A stretch of 38,450 nt of DNA from an uncultured Clostridia bacterium (GTDB lineage Bacteria; Bacillota; Clostridia; Christensenellales; UBA1242), in assembly GCA_947626955.1 (NCBI GenBank), contig CANQUB010000011.1, positions 1 to 38,450 on the forward strand, written 5' to 3'. The translations under genes and the position numbers were made by a program. The notes under the pieces were generated by a model. The model was given only the letters and a program-made list of their open reading frames with translations, was not told where the DNA came from and ran no database searches. Every line of letters begins with the position of its first letter. Position 1 is the stretch's first letter. Of the stretch, positions 19,053-26,493 are shown piece after piece.

Positions 19053-19119
19053 TCTTAGGCTTCCCCTTGCTAAGGGGAAGCTGGCACACTGCTTAAACTT
19101 GGCCTGATGAGGATAACAT
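19053..19119 (+). repeat. Host repeat G, copy 2 (uninterrupted)
   Basis: CTTAGG, then the GGCTTCCCC/GGGGAAGC hairpin, a second short irregular stem, and CTGATGAGGATAACAT. Only about 30 nt separate the parts that are split by module N in copy 1 (17314-17492). Confidence 0.75.
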
Positions 19120-19128
19120 AAAATAAAA

Positions 19129-19237
19129 TTCCCTAATTCGTCATGCAAAGCATGGCGAGTATCATTCGGCCATAGGCCGAGTATAATTCAGCCGTAAGGC
19201 TGAGTATAATTCGCTCGCATGGCGAGCGAGTATCATT
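19129..19237 (-). repeat. Micro-hairpin array A3 (4 units, inverted)
   Basis: Starts with CCCTAATTCG, the inverse cap, then GTCATGCAAAGCATGGC, CGGCCATAGGCCG, CAGCCGTAAGGCTG and CGCTCGCATGGCGAGCG, separated by AGTATAATT or AGTATCATT. It is the mirror partner of A2: the two caps face each other across H2 and G2. Confidence 0.85.
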
Positions 19238-19294
19238 CCCCCTCCTCTCATTTTCCCCTTCCCAAAAAATTTTCATAAAAACTCTCCATAACAT

Positions 19295-19323
19295 TTGCCT
19301 AATAAAAAAATAATGGCTATAAT
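19295..19323 (+). promoter_or_regulatory. Promoter for virD4
   Basis: TTGCCT and a perfect TATAAT are separated by 17 nt. This predicts a start near 19330, about 33 nt before the ATG at 19363. Confidence 0.8.
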
Positions 19324-19362
19324 ATTTATAAATATTATCATTGTACTAAGTGGAGATGTGCT

Positions 19363-21360
19363 ATGGGCGAAGAAGAAAAGAAAAATAAAAAATCTTGGCT
19401 ATTTACCATTTTGTTCTGGGGACTGGCAGGTATTGTCTTTGCCTTCTTCCTTGGCTCAAGCGTCTACACCGCAGTCTATGGCGGTGGCTTTTCTCTGCCA
19501 GCCGTGATGGACAACATCTTCAACGGCAAAGCCATAGGCTTCAGCTTGATTGTCATCGGCATTATAGTAATCATTTTGGTTCTCTGCTTGCCTTCAAAAA
19601 ATGGTGCAAAGCCTAAGATGAAGGGTAAAGACAAAATGGAAAACCAACGCTTCTTGCGTGATGACGAGCTCGACAAGATGTTCAAGCACTGCTACTTCGA
19701 CGAGCTGTCCACCTTCTCTCACACCGGCGTTCCCTTCCGTGCTGTATACAAGCATGGCCGCATCAAAATTCACTTCACCCCCGACTGCCACTGCCTGATC
19801 GTCGGAGCTACCGGTACTGGTAAAACTGTATCCTTCATTGAGCCAGCAATTCAAATTCTGTCGGGGCTTAAAAACAAGCCAAGCATGTTTATTACCGACG
19901 CCAAAGGCGAGCTTTATTCTCACCACTCGCAGAGGCTAAAAGACCTTGGCTACAACCTGCTTCTTCTCGACCTCACCGAGCCATACAACTCCACCCAGTG
20001 GAACCCGCTCGAGCTTATCTACGACAACTGGCAACGTCAGTTGCACCTTGAAGAAGAAATTTTAAAGCACACCAACGACCCCGTTAAAAACTACGACTAT
20101 CTAAAAGTTGGCGATGTCGACGACTCCGAGTGGTACGAGTTTGACCACAAGGCCTTTGCCTCTTTGAAAGATGCCCTCATCGAAGTTGAGGTGAACAAGT
20201 CCAAAATTCGTGACGACTGCTTTGAAAGCCTAAACGATATTGCCTCGGCCATTTGTACCATTGAAAACGAGAAGGAAAAGAGCTGGGAGCAAGGTGCTCG
20301 TGACTACTTTTTGGCCGTGCTAATTGCCATGCTAGAAGACAGCGAGAACGACTCGCTTGGCATGACTAAAGAGCGTTTCAACTTCTTCAATGCCTACAAA
20401 ATTGCCATGAATAAAGACGAGGACTACGAGGTTGTAAAGCAATACTTCAACGGCCGCAGTCCACTTTCAAAAACCCGTCAGCTGGCCGCAAACATAACCC
20501 AAACCAACGCAAAGACCACTCGAGACGGCTATATGTCCACCTTAAACACCAAGCTTTCGATGTTCTCGGACAATGGCATCTCCTTCCTTACCGCTAAAAA
20601 CGACATTGACTTTTACAATTTTGACGAGAGGCCAACCGCCTTCTTCATCAAGATTCCTGATGAAAGACAGACCCGTTACACCCTGGCTTCGGTCTGCATT
20701 TCGCAAGCATACAAGCAGTTCGTTGCCAAAGCCCGTGCAAATGAGCACACCAACTCAGACAAGATGGCTCACCTAAAACGCCCTATCTTCTATATCATGG
20801 ATGAGTTTGCCAACCTGCCAAAGGTAAACGAGCTTGAAAAGATCATAACCGTCGCACGTTCACGTTGGATCTATCTAAACATGGCCATCCAGTCATATTC
20901 GCAGCTCCAAAACGTCTATGGCAAAGAGGTTTCAGACATCGTGCGTGGTAACTGTAAGGCCACACTCTATCTTGGAACTCCTGACCTACTTACAAGAAAA
21001 GAATTCAGTGAAGAGCTTGGTCAATACACCATTGAAGTCACCACCACTGGTACTTCAAAGCAGAACAAGACCAAAGACTCCCCTGCCTCGTCCAGCAACA
21101 CGTCTAACACCAATTTCCAGACCATCCCACTTATGTATCCTTCCGACCTAGACAAGATTCCTCTTGGCGATGTCATTGTAAAGATGTTCCAGTTCTACCC
21201 TGTAAAGTCAGTTATCACCCCATACTTCAAGTGCACCGACGTGTACCGCATTGGCCGCTATGATATGCCATTCCAGCCCGGCCGCAGGCTAAACGAGCAA
21301 GAAGTCTTCTACGACATCAAGCGTCGTAACCAAATTGTGCTTAGCAGCTATGATGAGTAA
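19363..21360 (+). CDS. virD4: VirD4/TraG-family T4SS coupling ATPase (665 aa)
   Basis: Membrane-anchored hexameric ATPase that delivers DNA-protein substrates to the conjugation channel. Two N-terminal membrane helices (about residues 11-32 and 52-73) precede the motor domain. Walker A is GATGTGKT at 148-155. Walker B is YIMDEFANL around D480-E481. Between them is TDAKGELY, a typical TraG/VirD4 motif. The C-terminal ~100 residues after a Ser/Thr/Asn-rich linker may hold the substrate-recognition part. Length fits the Gram-positive TraG/TcpA-like group. The start has GGAG 7 nt upstream and a strong promoter. It is transcribed away from the pilin and VirB genes, as a single-gene unit ending in its own terminator. 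It is flanked by direct copies of the H+N composite repeat, so it could be lost by recombination. Confidence 0.95.
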   Translation: MGEEEKKNKKSWLFTILFWGLAGIVFAFFLGSSVYTAVYGGGFSLPAVMDNIFNGKAIGFSLIVIGIIVIILVLCLPSKNGAKPKMKGKDKMENQRFLRDDELDKMFKHCYFDELSTFSHTGVPFRAVYKHGRIKIHFTPDCHCLIVGATGTGKTVSFIEPAIQILSGLKNKPSMFITDAKGELYSHHSQRLKDLGYNLLLLDLTEPYNSTQWNPLELIYDNWQRQLHLEEEILKHTNDPVKNYDYLKVGDVDDSEWYEFDHKAFASLKDALIEVEVNKSKIRDDCFESLNDIASAICTIENEKEKSWEQGARDYFLAVLIAMLEDSENDSLGMTKERFNFFNAYKIAMNKDEDYEVVKQYFNGRSPLSKTRQLAANITQTNAKTTRDGYMSTLNTKLSMFSDNGISFLTAKNDIDFYNFDERPTAFFIKIPDERQTRYTLASVCISQAYKQFVAKARANEHTNSDKMAHLKRPIFYIMDEFANLPKVNELEKIITVARSRWIYLNMAIQSYSQLQNVYGKEVSDIVRGNCKATLYLGTPDLLTRKEFSEELGQYTIEVTTTGTSKQNKTKDSPASSSNTSNTNFQTIPLMYPSDLDKIPLGDVIVKMFQFYPVKSVITPYFKCTDVYRIGRYDMPFQPGRRLNEQEVFYDIKRRNQIVLSSYDE

Positions 21361-21385
21361 AAAAGTCCCGCAAGGGACTTTTTTT
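21361..21385 (+). terminator. Rho-independent terminator of virD4
   Basis: AAGTCCC and GGGACTT pair around a GCAA-type loop, followed by seven T. It begins immediately after the virD4 stop codon. Confidence 0.9.
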
Positions 21386-21489
21386 AATGATACTCGCTCG
21401 CTATTGCGAGCGAATTATACTCAGCCTTACGGCTGAATGATACTCGACCCGATGGGTCGAATGATACTCGTGCTACGCACGAATTTGGG
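21386..21489 (+). repeat. Micro-hairpin array A4a (4 units)
   Basis: CGCTCGCTATTGCGAGCG, CAGCCTTACGGCTG, CGACCCGATGGGTCG and CGTGCTACGCACG with AATTATACT/AATGATACT spacers. It ends in a degenerate cap AATTTGGGTTGCAA. The 21361-22516 gap holds only the terminator, repeats and a promoter. Confidence 0.85.
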
Positions 21490-21505
21490 TTGCAATTTAT
21501 ATGTA

Positions 21506-21616
21506 GATTATACTCGTCACTTTGTGACGAATTATACTCACTTGCGCTGCAAGTGAATTATACTTGCTCCTTTGGAGCAAATGATACTCGCCATGCTATG
21601 CATGACGAATTAAGGA
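21506..21616 (+). repeat. Micro-hairpin array A4b (4 units)
   Basis: A second array directly after A4a: CGTCACTTTGTGACG, CACTTGCGCTGCAAGTG, TGCTCCTTTGGAGCA and GCCATGCTATGCATGAC. The cap AATTAAGGAATTTT replaces AATTAGGG. The tandem arrangement suggests duplication or insertion of one array beside another. Confidence 0.85.
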
Positions 21617-21654
21617 ATTTTCATATTGTAATCTTTCAGTAAAAAAATATCTTT

Positions 21655-21832
21655 ACGTTCCCGTCCTTCCCCCCTATTGGTACGATGTACCACCTTTTCG
21701 TCGAAGCTTGGTTTCAAGCGACAGTGCCTTTCAATGAAAGCCACCGCCAGCCATCAACCAATCTTCTCCTCTCACCACCAAGCTCGTAAACTCGCTCGTC
21801 GGTGACCCTAAATAATCGCGGGGGCACCATCC
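21655..21832 (+). repeat. Host repeat H, copy 2, carrying nested module N3 (about 21698-21821)
   Basis: CCCCCCTATTGGTACGATG, then ACCACCTTTT, runs straight into TCGTCGAAGCTTGG and ends ATCGCGGGGGCACC. Positions 21669-21784 match 18877-18994 with only a handful of differences. Confidence 0.8.
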
Positions 21833-21954
21833 GTTATATTACATAGTCATGTTAAATTCTAATTTCAGTGTGTTCATAATTTAATTAAAAACGGCCGCTT
21901 TTATGATGTTAACTTTCAATTATTTTGTATATTTAAGTTTGCATTATCTCTCTC

Positions 21955-22067
21955 TAACGGTGCCCCCGCATGCGGGGGAAAGGTGGTGGAGTACACACCA
22001 ATAGGGGGGATAGATAGAAAGTTACAATTATTTTTCAACCAAAAGATTACATATAAATTGCAACCCT
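21955..22067 (-). repeat. Host repeat H, copy 3 (uninterrupted, inverted)
   Basis: Read on the minus strand it has GGTTGCAATTTATATGTAAT, a T/A-rich middle, CTATCTATCCCCCC then TATTGGT, ACCACCTTT, and CCCCCGCATGCGGGGG in place of the ~120-bp module N, then CACCGTTA. It shows the state of H without N, with the insertion point in a G/C hairpin. Confidence 0.8.
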
Positions 22068-22111
22068 CATTTTTCATTCTTCATTTTTCATTTTTCATTC
22101 TTCATTTTTTA

Positions 22112-22266
22112 ACGATGTTAACCAACAACAATAATGTGCTTGTAAAGTAGCAGATAGTGCGAAATTTAGAAATAAAACCCCCGAAATAGGTTCCGCGTAA
22201 CACTACTGCTGTACGCGCGGTTCTACTTTGGGGTTTTTATTCTAAATTTCACGCTAGGTGCGGCGA
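22112..22266 (+). repeat. Element L, copy 2: conserved flanks around a 100-nt self-complementary core
   Basis: ACGATGTTAACCAACA, then TAAAGTAGCAGATA, leads into a core at 22156-22255. GCGAAATTTAGAA...ATAAAACCCC pairs with GGGGTTTTTAT...TTCTAAATTTCACGC, and an inner CCGCGTA/TACGCG stem follows. AGGTGCGGCGA closes it. The flanks match copy 1 (17577-17730), while the arms are unrelated in sequence yet pair. Six or so ATTTTTC-type heptads precede it. Confidence 0.65.
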
Positions 22267-22379
22267 ACCTTGGGGGCCCCAACAAGCGTAAGCTTGGTGG
22301 GGAGAGGAGAAGCCAAGCGATTGCAGGCGGCAAGTTCCGTAAGAAACTTGCAGACAATTGAGCTTGAGCTTCGACGAGG
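22258..22379 (-). repeat. Nested repeat module N, copy N4 (inverted)
   Basis: On the minus strand it runs from CCTCGTCGAAGCTCAAG through CTTCTCCTCTCCCC to TTCGCCGCAC. It abuts the right flank of L2, so the GGTGCGGCGA string is shared by both elements. Confidence 0.7.
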
Positions 22380-22397
22380 TAGAGAGGCGGAACTAAC

Positions 22398-22427
22398 AAT
22401 TCGTTTGCAAGGCAAACGAGTATAATT
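22398..22427 (-). repeat. Solitary micro-hairpin unit
   Basis: AATTCGTTTGC/GCAAACGAG followed by TATAATT. It is the same hairpin as the outermost unit of the inverted array at 26494-26602, but stands alone here. Confidence 0.7.
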
Positions 22428-22481
22428 TTATCTTGCATAACTTATTACTTCTATAACATACTATAAATAGTCTTATTTTGT

Positions 22482-22510
22482 TTGCACCTTTTGATTGGTT
22501 GTGTTAAAAT
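22482..22510 (+). promoter_or_regulatory. Promoter for the 697-aa surface protein, probably leaderless
   Basis: TTGCAC and TAAAAT are separated by 17 nt. The -10 ends 6 nt before the ATG at 22517, so the expected transcription start is the A of the start codon. No Shine-Dalgarno is present. Confidence 0.65.
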
Positions 22511-22516
22511 AGAGTT

Positions 22517-24610
22517 ATGAAAAAAGTTATAAGCCTACTTGCCGCTTTTGTTTGCAGCCTATGCCTTGCCATAGGGCTTAATTTTCTGCCGACAACAAAA
22601 TTGGCCGCAAACAGCGAGTCTAGCTTATACTTCCCTTCTCAAATTCTTTCATACGTCCGCATTGCCGATGGTGGCCGTGCTCTCACCCAAGCCGACTTTG
22701 AGCCCGGCAAGACCTCGCTAAACGACGGCGTATTTTTACGCTACTCCACCAACGACCTTGTAATTTCTAAAATAGACAATAGCAACCCTGATGTCGGCCT
22801 TGACGTTTCAGTCAATGGCCAGCCAATTGAGCTTCAGCACACAAGCGACCCTCTGACCGGCGACTTTTACTACTATCTCGTAAACAACCAAGGCAACCAA
22901 AGCTACATCCGTGTGGACATTTTGGCCACCTATAACGGAGCTCAAAACTCGCTCTGCTTCTACCTCATCGCCACTGCAAGGCCAGCAGACGTGCTTGAAT
23001 ATGTAAACATCACCCAAGAAGACTACACCTTCGCAGGCTCCGACTTCGTAATTGGCGAAGTCGAGGGCATAAACCAAATAACCCTCTACACAAACAAGAC
23101 CATAACCATTTCCAAAAAGGACCTTGTTCAGCCCGAAGTTGAAGAAGGCCAACCAGTCGAGCCACTTCCAACTGTCGACCTTCAAGTAAATTTCAACAGC
23201 ACAGATATAAATAGCGGCAATTCGCACTATCGTGAGGTTGACGGCAAGCCATGCTACTTTGTAAACCTTGACGAAATAAACGAAGCAAAGCCATACACCC
23301 GAATATATCTTCGCGTGACCGTGAATAGCGTACAACAGGAACTAGTATTCTACCTTGTTCAAACCAAGCTTAAACTTGCCAGCGGGCTCATCTCCTGGGC
23401 CGAAAACAACAATCCGAACGACCCAATCTCTGCCCCAAATGCAAGCGGTGTGTATTCCCCACTCAACATAACAGTTCCAAGCGGCACGCCATCCAACCCA
23501 ATTTTCATAAAGTTCACCCACTGGGGCGAAACCTTTATAATCTTCAACATCGGCAATGGCAAATACTATAACGCCAGCGACTTCACTTCCCCTCAACAGA
23601 TACGTGCCATCAACGACCAGACAAAGAGCCTCGACTTTACGCAGATGGTCTTCTATATCTCGGGCGTCTACGAGGTCGAAGTCTACGACTACACAATAAA
23701 TTCCAACTACGAGAGCAACAACCACCAGACCTATAACTTCACCGTGCTAGACACCACCAATGCCGACACCATGATATACATTGATGCCTTCCTTGAAAGC
23801 ACTGGCGAAACTGTCATGAACTACCAGTACGTCAACGAAAACACCGTGGTAGCCTTTAGAAATGTTGCTGACTTCCGTGAACAAATTCGCAATATTCAAA
23901 TAACCCGAATTTACCGTACTTCCATGAGTGACAACCGCGAGGAAACCCGCGTAATTGGCGGCAATGACCTAGCAAACACCAACGACCAGTTGCTGTTCAC
24001 CGACTATGGAACATACATAATTTCCATGGATATCTACAATGTAAACGAGGTCGTGCACAAAGAATTTACTTTCGACCTTATCAACGACATCAAGATGAAC
24101 TTCACCTTTGCTGGAACATACTACTCGGTTGGCGACGATGAAGAGGCCAATGTAACAAAGACCATTGAGCTGCAAAACGTGGTTGAAACCACCTACGGCG
24201 AGCCTGACGACCGATACAATATAAGCATTTCAAGCATAACCAAGTTTGACTTCCATATCCTACTCGCCCGCTCTGCTGCCAGCATTGACGGCATTGGCAA
24301 CCGAGCAAGGACATCGGGCAACGTCAACCTTTCGGTTCACGGCGTTGGCAACCTGTCAGTTTCCATTTCGCAAGACGGCAAAAGCTATAGCCGCACCTAC
24401 TCTAACGGCGAAAACCTACCAACCTTCTCCGATCCGGGTAAATACTACATCAAACTTACCGACGAAATGGGAAACACAGTGACCAAAAGCTTTACAATTA
24501 CCATAAAAATGAACACCGCAGCCATAATCCTAATCGTGCTTGGCGTGGTTATGGTAGCCTTCACCATTGTGTTCATAATCATCTCTCGAACAAGAGTTAA
24601 GGTTAGATAA
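22517..24610 (+). CDS. Secreted, membrane-anchored surface protein of unknown function (697 aa)
   Basis: I do not recognise a named family. A cleavable signal peptide is evident: KK, a hydrophobic stretch to about residue 22, and a likely cut near LAA around 34. One C-terminal helix (about 669-691) is followed by a short basic tail RTRVKVR, so the bulk faces outside and is tethered to the membrane. The ectodomain is rich in Asn, Thr, Tyr and beta-type sequence. Motifs such as FSDPGKYYIKLTDEMGN and YGTYIISMDIYN resemble Ig-like or PKD-like surface folds, and FYLVQTK and FYLIATA hint at repeated domains. It is the first gene after virD4, separated by repeats, so a role in cell contact for the T4SS is possible but only inferred. 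It has its own promoter and a terminator. Confidence 0.8.
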   Translation: MKKVISLLAAFVCSLCLAIGLNFLPTTKLAANSESSLYFPSQILSYVRIADGGRALTQADFEPGKTSLNDGVFLRYSTNDLVISKIDNSNPDVGLDVSVNGQPIELQHTSDPLTGDFYYYLVNNQGNQSYIRVDILATYNGAQNSLCFYLIATARPADVLEYVNITQEDYTFAGSDFVIGEVEGINQITLYTNKTITISKKDLVQPEVEEGQPVEPLPTVDLQVNFNSTDINSGNSHYREVDGKPCYFVNLDEINEAKPYTRIYLRVTVNSVQQELVFYLVQTKLKLASGLISWAENNNPNDPISAPNASGVYSPLNITVPSGTPSNPIFIKFTHWGETFIIFNIGNGKYYNASDFTSPQQIRAINDQTKSLDFTQMVFYISGVYEVEVYDYTINSNYESNNHQTYNFTVLDTTNADTMIYIDAFLESTGETVMNYQYVNENTVVAFRNVADFREQIRNIQITRIYRTSMSDNREETRVIGGNDLANTNDQLLFTDYGTYIISMDIYNVNEVVHKEFTFDLINDIKMNFTFAGTYYSVGDDEEANVTKTIELQNVVETTYGEPDDRYNISISSITKFDFHILLARSAASIDGIGNRARTSGNVNLSVHGVGNLSVSISQDGKSYSRTYSNGENLPTFSDPGKYYIKLTDEMGNTVTKSFTITIKMNTAAIILIVLGVVMVAFTIVFIIISRTRVKVR

Positions 24611-24621
24611 AATTAGCAAAG

Positions 24622-24650
24622 CAAAAAACGCACCAATTGGTGCGTTTTTC
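24622..24650. terminator. Bidirectional terminator between convergent genes
   Basis: AACGCACC and GGTGCGTT pair around AATT, with an A-run on the left and a T-run on the right. It can stop the 697-aa gene (plus) and the gene at 24668-24955 (minus). Confidence 0.9.
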
Positions 24651-24667
24651 TTCTTCCCTGCTTTCTA

Positions 24668-24955
24668 TTATGACTTCCCGTCCCAATCGTCAGGCATGCG
24701 CCAGTTGCCATGTTGTTTGTGCCATAATCTTTTGAGGCGGAGATGTTCTTCTAATTCTTCTTTAGTATATTTTTTTGCGTTAAGGTCGATTTTGCCGTAT
24801 TTAACCATTTCATCCATTTCCCACTCTTCCAGCCTCCACCTAATGTCAAGGTCAGGGCGGCTCAATGTTTTATAGTCAGGGCGATACTCCTCTAGCTTTT
24901 TTAAAAGATATGGCTCTAGATATGACCACCAATGTTCTTCTTTTTTCTTCTTCAT
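24668..24955 (-). CDS. Hypothetical small charged protein (95 aa)
   Basis: No family recognised. It is a soluble, highly charged protein rich in Lys, Glu, Trp, Tyr and Leu with likely helices (YLLKKLEEYRPDYKTL, WRLEEWEMDEM and EELEEHLRLKRLW). There is no signal peptide or membrane segment. The start is the ATG at 24955, with GAGGAG 7 nt upstream. That ribosome site starts one base after the U-run of the rpsT terminator, so expression would depend on read-through or on a promoter overlapping the terminator. A bidirectional terminator follows the stop. The clear ribosome site makes it a likely real gene. Confidence 0.6.
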   Translation of the reverse strand: MKKKKEEHWWSYLEPYLLKKLEEYRPDYKTLSRPDLDIRWRLEEWEMDEMVKYGKIDLNAKKYTKEELEEHLRLKRLWHKQHGNWRMPDDWDGKS

Positions 24956-24968
24956 GAATTTTCTCCTC

Positions 24969-24995
24969 AAAAAAATGGGCGTTTGCCCATTTTTT
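24969..24995 (-). terminator. Terminator of rpsT
   Basis: On the minus strand AAATGGGC and GCCCATTT form the stem around AAAC, followed by a T-run. It starts directly after the rpsT stop codon and ends at the ribosome site of the next gene. Confidence 0.85.
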
Positions 24996-25475
24996 TTACT
25001 TTGTTTCAGTTGTCTTTTTAGCTCGTGTTGTCTTTGGCCTTTCTTCAGTGGTTGCCTTAGTAGTTTTGGTCGCTGCTTTGGTAGTTTTGGTTGCTGTTTT
25101 AGTAGTTTTGGTTGCAGGCTTTTTTGCAGGCTTTTCTTCAGCTTCTGGCTTAATCTCTTCTGTGGCTACTTCCTTTTTAGGCTCAGCAGCTTTTGCTGGC
25201 TTTTTAGCTTTGGTTGCAACAGCAATATACTTAGACGAAACATCGGCCTTCTTTCTATCAGCTTTATTCTTATGGATAACCCCTCTTGTTACGCTTTCAT
25301 CTATAAGAGAAACGGTTACAGGATAAAGCTTTTTAACTAGCTCGGCATCACCCTTGCTGACAGCGGCATTATATTTTTTAAGAGCGGTGGCAAGTTCGGT
25401 TTTGTATGACCTGTTCACAGCCCTGTTCTTTTCGCTTACTTCGACTCTTTTCTTTGCTGATTTAATATTTGGCAT
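24996..25475 (-). CDS. rpsT: 30S ribosomal protein S20 with long repetitive C-terminal extension (159 aa)
   Basis: Binds 16S rRNA and helps assemble the small ribosomal subunit. The first ~87 residues are a normal S20: MPNIKSAKKRV..., NRAVNRSYKTELATALKK, and VIHKNKADRKK near the end. S20 normally stops there. Here about 70 further residues follow, rich in Lys, Ala, Thr, Glu and Pro, with three tandem TKTTK-A-A/T heptads and a final KTTRAKKTTETK. The tail is probably disordered and basic. AAGGAG precedes the ATG and a terminator follows the stop. In many Firmicutes rpsT lies next to holA and comEC; here M28 and murI genes separate them. The S20 identity is secure; the role of the tail is unknown. 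Confidence 0.93.
   Translation of the reverse strand: MPNIKSAKKRVEVSEKNRAVNRSYKTELATALKKYNAAVSKGDAELVKKLYPVTVSLIDESVTRGVIHKNKADRKKADVSSKYIAVATKAKKPAKAAEPKKEVATEEIKPEAEEKPAKKPATKTTKTATKTTKAATKTTKATTEERPKTTRAKKTTETK
25051..25113 (-). repeat. Three tandem 21-bp repeats inside rpsT
   Basis: Three near-identical 21-bp units on the coding strand encode heptads of the TKTTK-A-A type in the S20 tail. They keep frame, so copy-number change would lengthen or shorten the tail without a frameshift. Confidence 0.85.
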
Positions 25476-25554
25476 GATTTCTCTCCTTAGAATTTCTAAC
25501 GCTTGTCATTTTAGCATAGAAGATTTCAATAAGCAAGCAAAAATTAAAATTTGT

Positions 25555-26304
25555 TTAAACTTTTATTTTCATAACCATTTTTTGGTACATCTTTTTGACT
25601 TTTGGCTCCCCACTGCTAACGATCACCTTAATTTTAAGCTTTTTACAAGGCTTTTGGCCGTTTTTATTTAGTAGCCTCTCGACTTGTTTTGCCACACCCT
25701 GGTTGCCGTCGTAGCAGGTTGTTTTTAGTTCGCTTTCCAGCCTGTCTTTAATAAAGCAATAGTGAGTGCAACCAAGCACAATGGCGTCGATATCAGGATA
25801 CTTTTTTATTTCCTTACATATTTTTTCAATATACGGCCATATTTCTTCCTCTTCGTTCTTTTCAATGCTTTCGGCCAGCCCACTTAGAGGCAGCACTTCA
25901 ACCTTTCCGCCCGACCTTTTTATAAGTTCAGCCACCCGACTTTGCCTGGCCGTTGCACGTGTGCAAAGCAGCAAAATATGCTGGCTGAAGCTATTTTTCA
26001 TAGCTAAAGAAATGGCCGGCTCAGTGCCGACAAAATCGATATCATACAGCGGGCGAATTTTGTTTATGCAGGCAGTTGTGATGGTGTTACAAGCAAATAC
26101 CACCATCTCAGCTTTGTACCGCTTTAAAAGCCAATTTAGCCGCTCTTTTACCAGCTTTTCAATCTCTTGCGGGCTCTTGTCGCCGTAGGGGCAGTTGGCG
26201 TTGTCGGCAAAGTATACAAACCTTCCCCCCTTAAGTCTTTTAATGGTCTCCCTTAGTGTTGACAGTCCCCCCATCCCGCTGTCGTAAAAAAGTATGGTGC
26301 TCAT
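25555..26304 (-). CDS. murI: Glutamate racemase (249 aa)
   Basis: Converts L-glutamate to D-glutamate for peptidoglycan synthesis in the cytoplasm. Family landmarks: DSGMGGLS with D8-S9 (usually DSGVGGL), NCPYGD at 37-42, first catalytic Cys72 in ACNTIT, and second catalytic Cys179 in LGCTHYCF. The Cys pair acts as the two acid/base residues. It is slightly short for the family (about 260-270 aa), and ACNTIT/THYCF are mild departures from ACNTAS/THYPL. No Shine-Dalgarno is seen before the ATG at 26304. Instead TATAAT (minus strand, 26310-26315) ends 5 nt before it, so the mRNA may be leaderless. The gene lies between rpsT and a repeat-filled gap that separates it from the M28 gene. Confidence 0.9.
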   Translation of the reverse strand: MSTILFYDSGMGGLSTLRETIKRLKGGRFVYFADNANCPYGDKSPQEIEKLVKERLNWLLKRYKAEMVVFACNTITTACINKIRPLYDIDFVGTEPAISLAMKNSFSQHILLLCTRATARQSRVAELIKRSGGKVEVLPLSGLAESIEKNEEEEIWPYIEKICKEIKKYPDIDAIVLGCTHYCFIKDRLESELKTTCYDGNQGVAKQVERLLNKNGQKPCKKLKIKVIVSSGEPKVKKMYQKMVMKIKV

Positions 26305-26352
26305 AATAGATTATATGATGATTAGTTCCGCATGGCTTGCGATGCGGAACTA

Positions 26353-26460
26353 AATTATACTCGTCACTTCGTGACGAATTATACTCACTTGCCCTGCAAG
26401 TGAATGATACTTGCTCCTTTGGAGCAAATTATACTCGCACACCTTGTGTACGAATTAGAG
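26353..26460 (+). repeat. Micro-hairpin array A5 (4 units)
   Basis: CGTCACTTCGTGACG, CACTTGCCCTGCAAGTG, TGCTCCTTTGGAGCA and CGCACACCTTGTGTACG with AATTATACT/AATGATACT spacers. The variant cap is AATTAGAG. The first three units repeat the order of array A4b at 21506-21616, but the cap-proximal unit differs. Confidence 0.85.
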
Positions 26461-26493
26461 CGTCGCCCTGCGGGCGAAATCTACATATAAAAA

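Noticed and set aside
17260-19096. Small open frames in the repeat-filled gaps
   Set aside because: They run through hairpin repeats that also occur elsewhere in either orientation, and they have no ribosome sites.
18683-21616. CRISPR array
   Set aside because: The constant part is only 9 bp and the variable parts are palindromes that recur between arrays, so there are no unique spacers; no cas genes are present.
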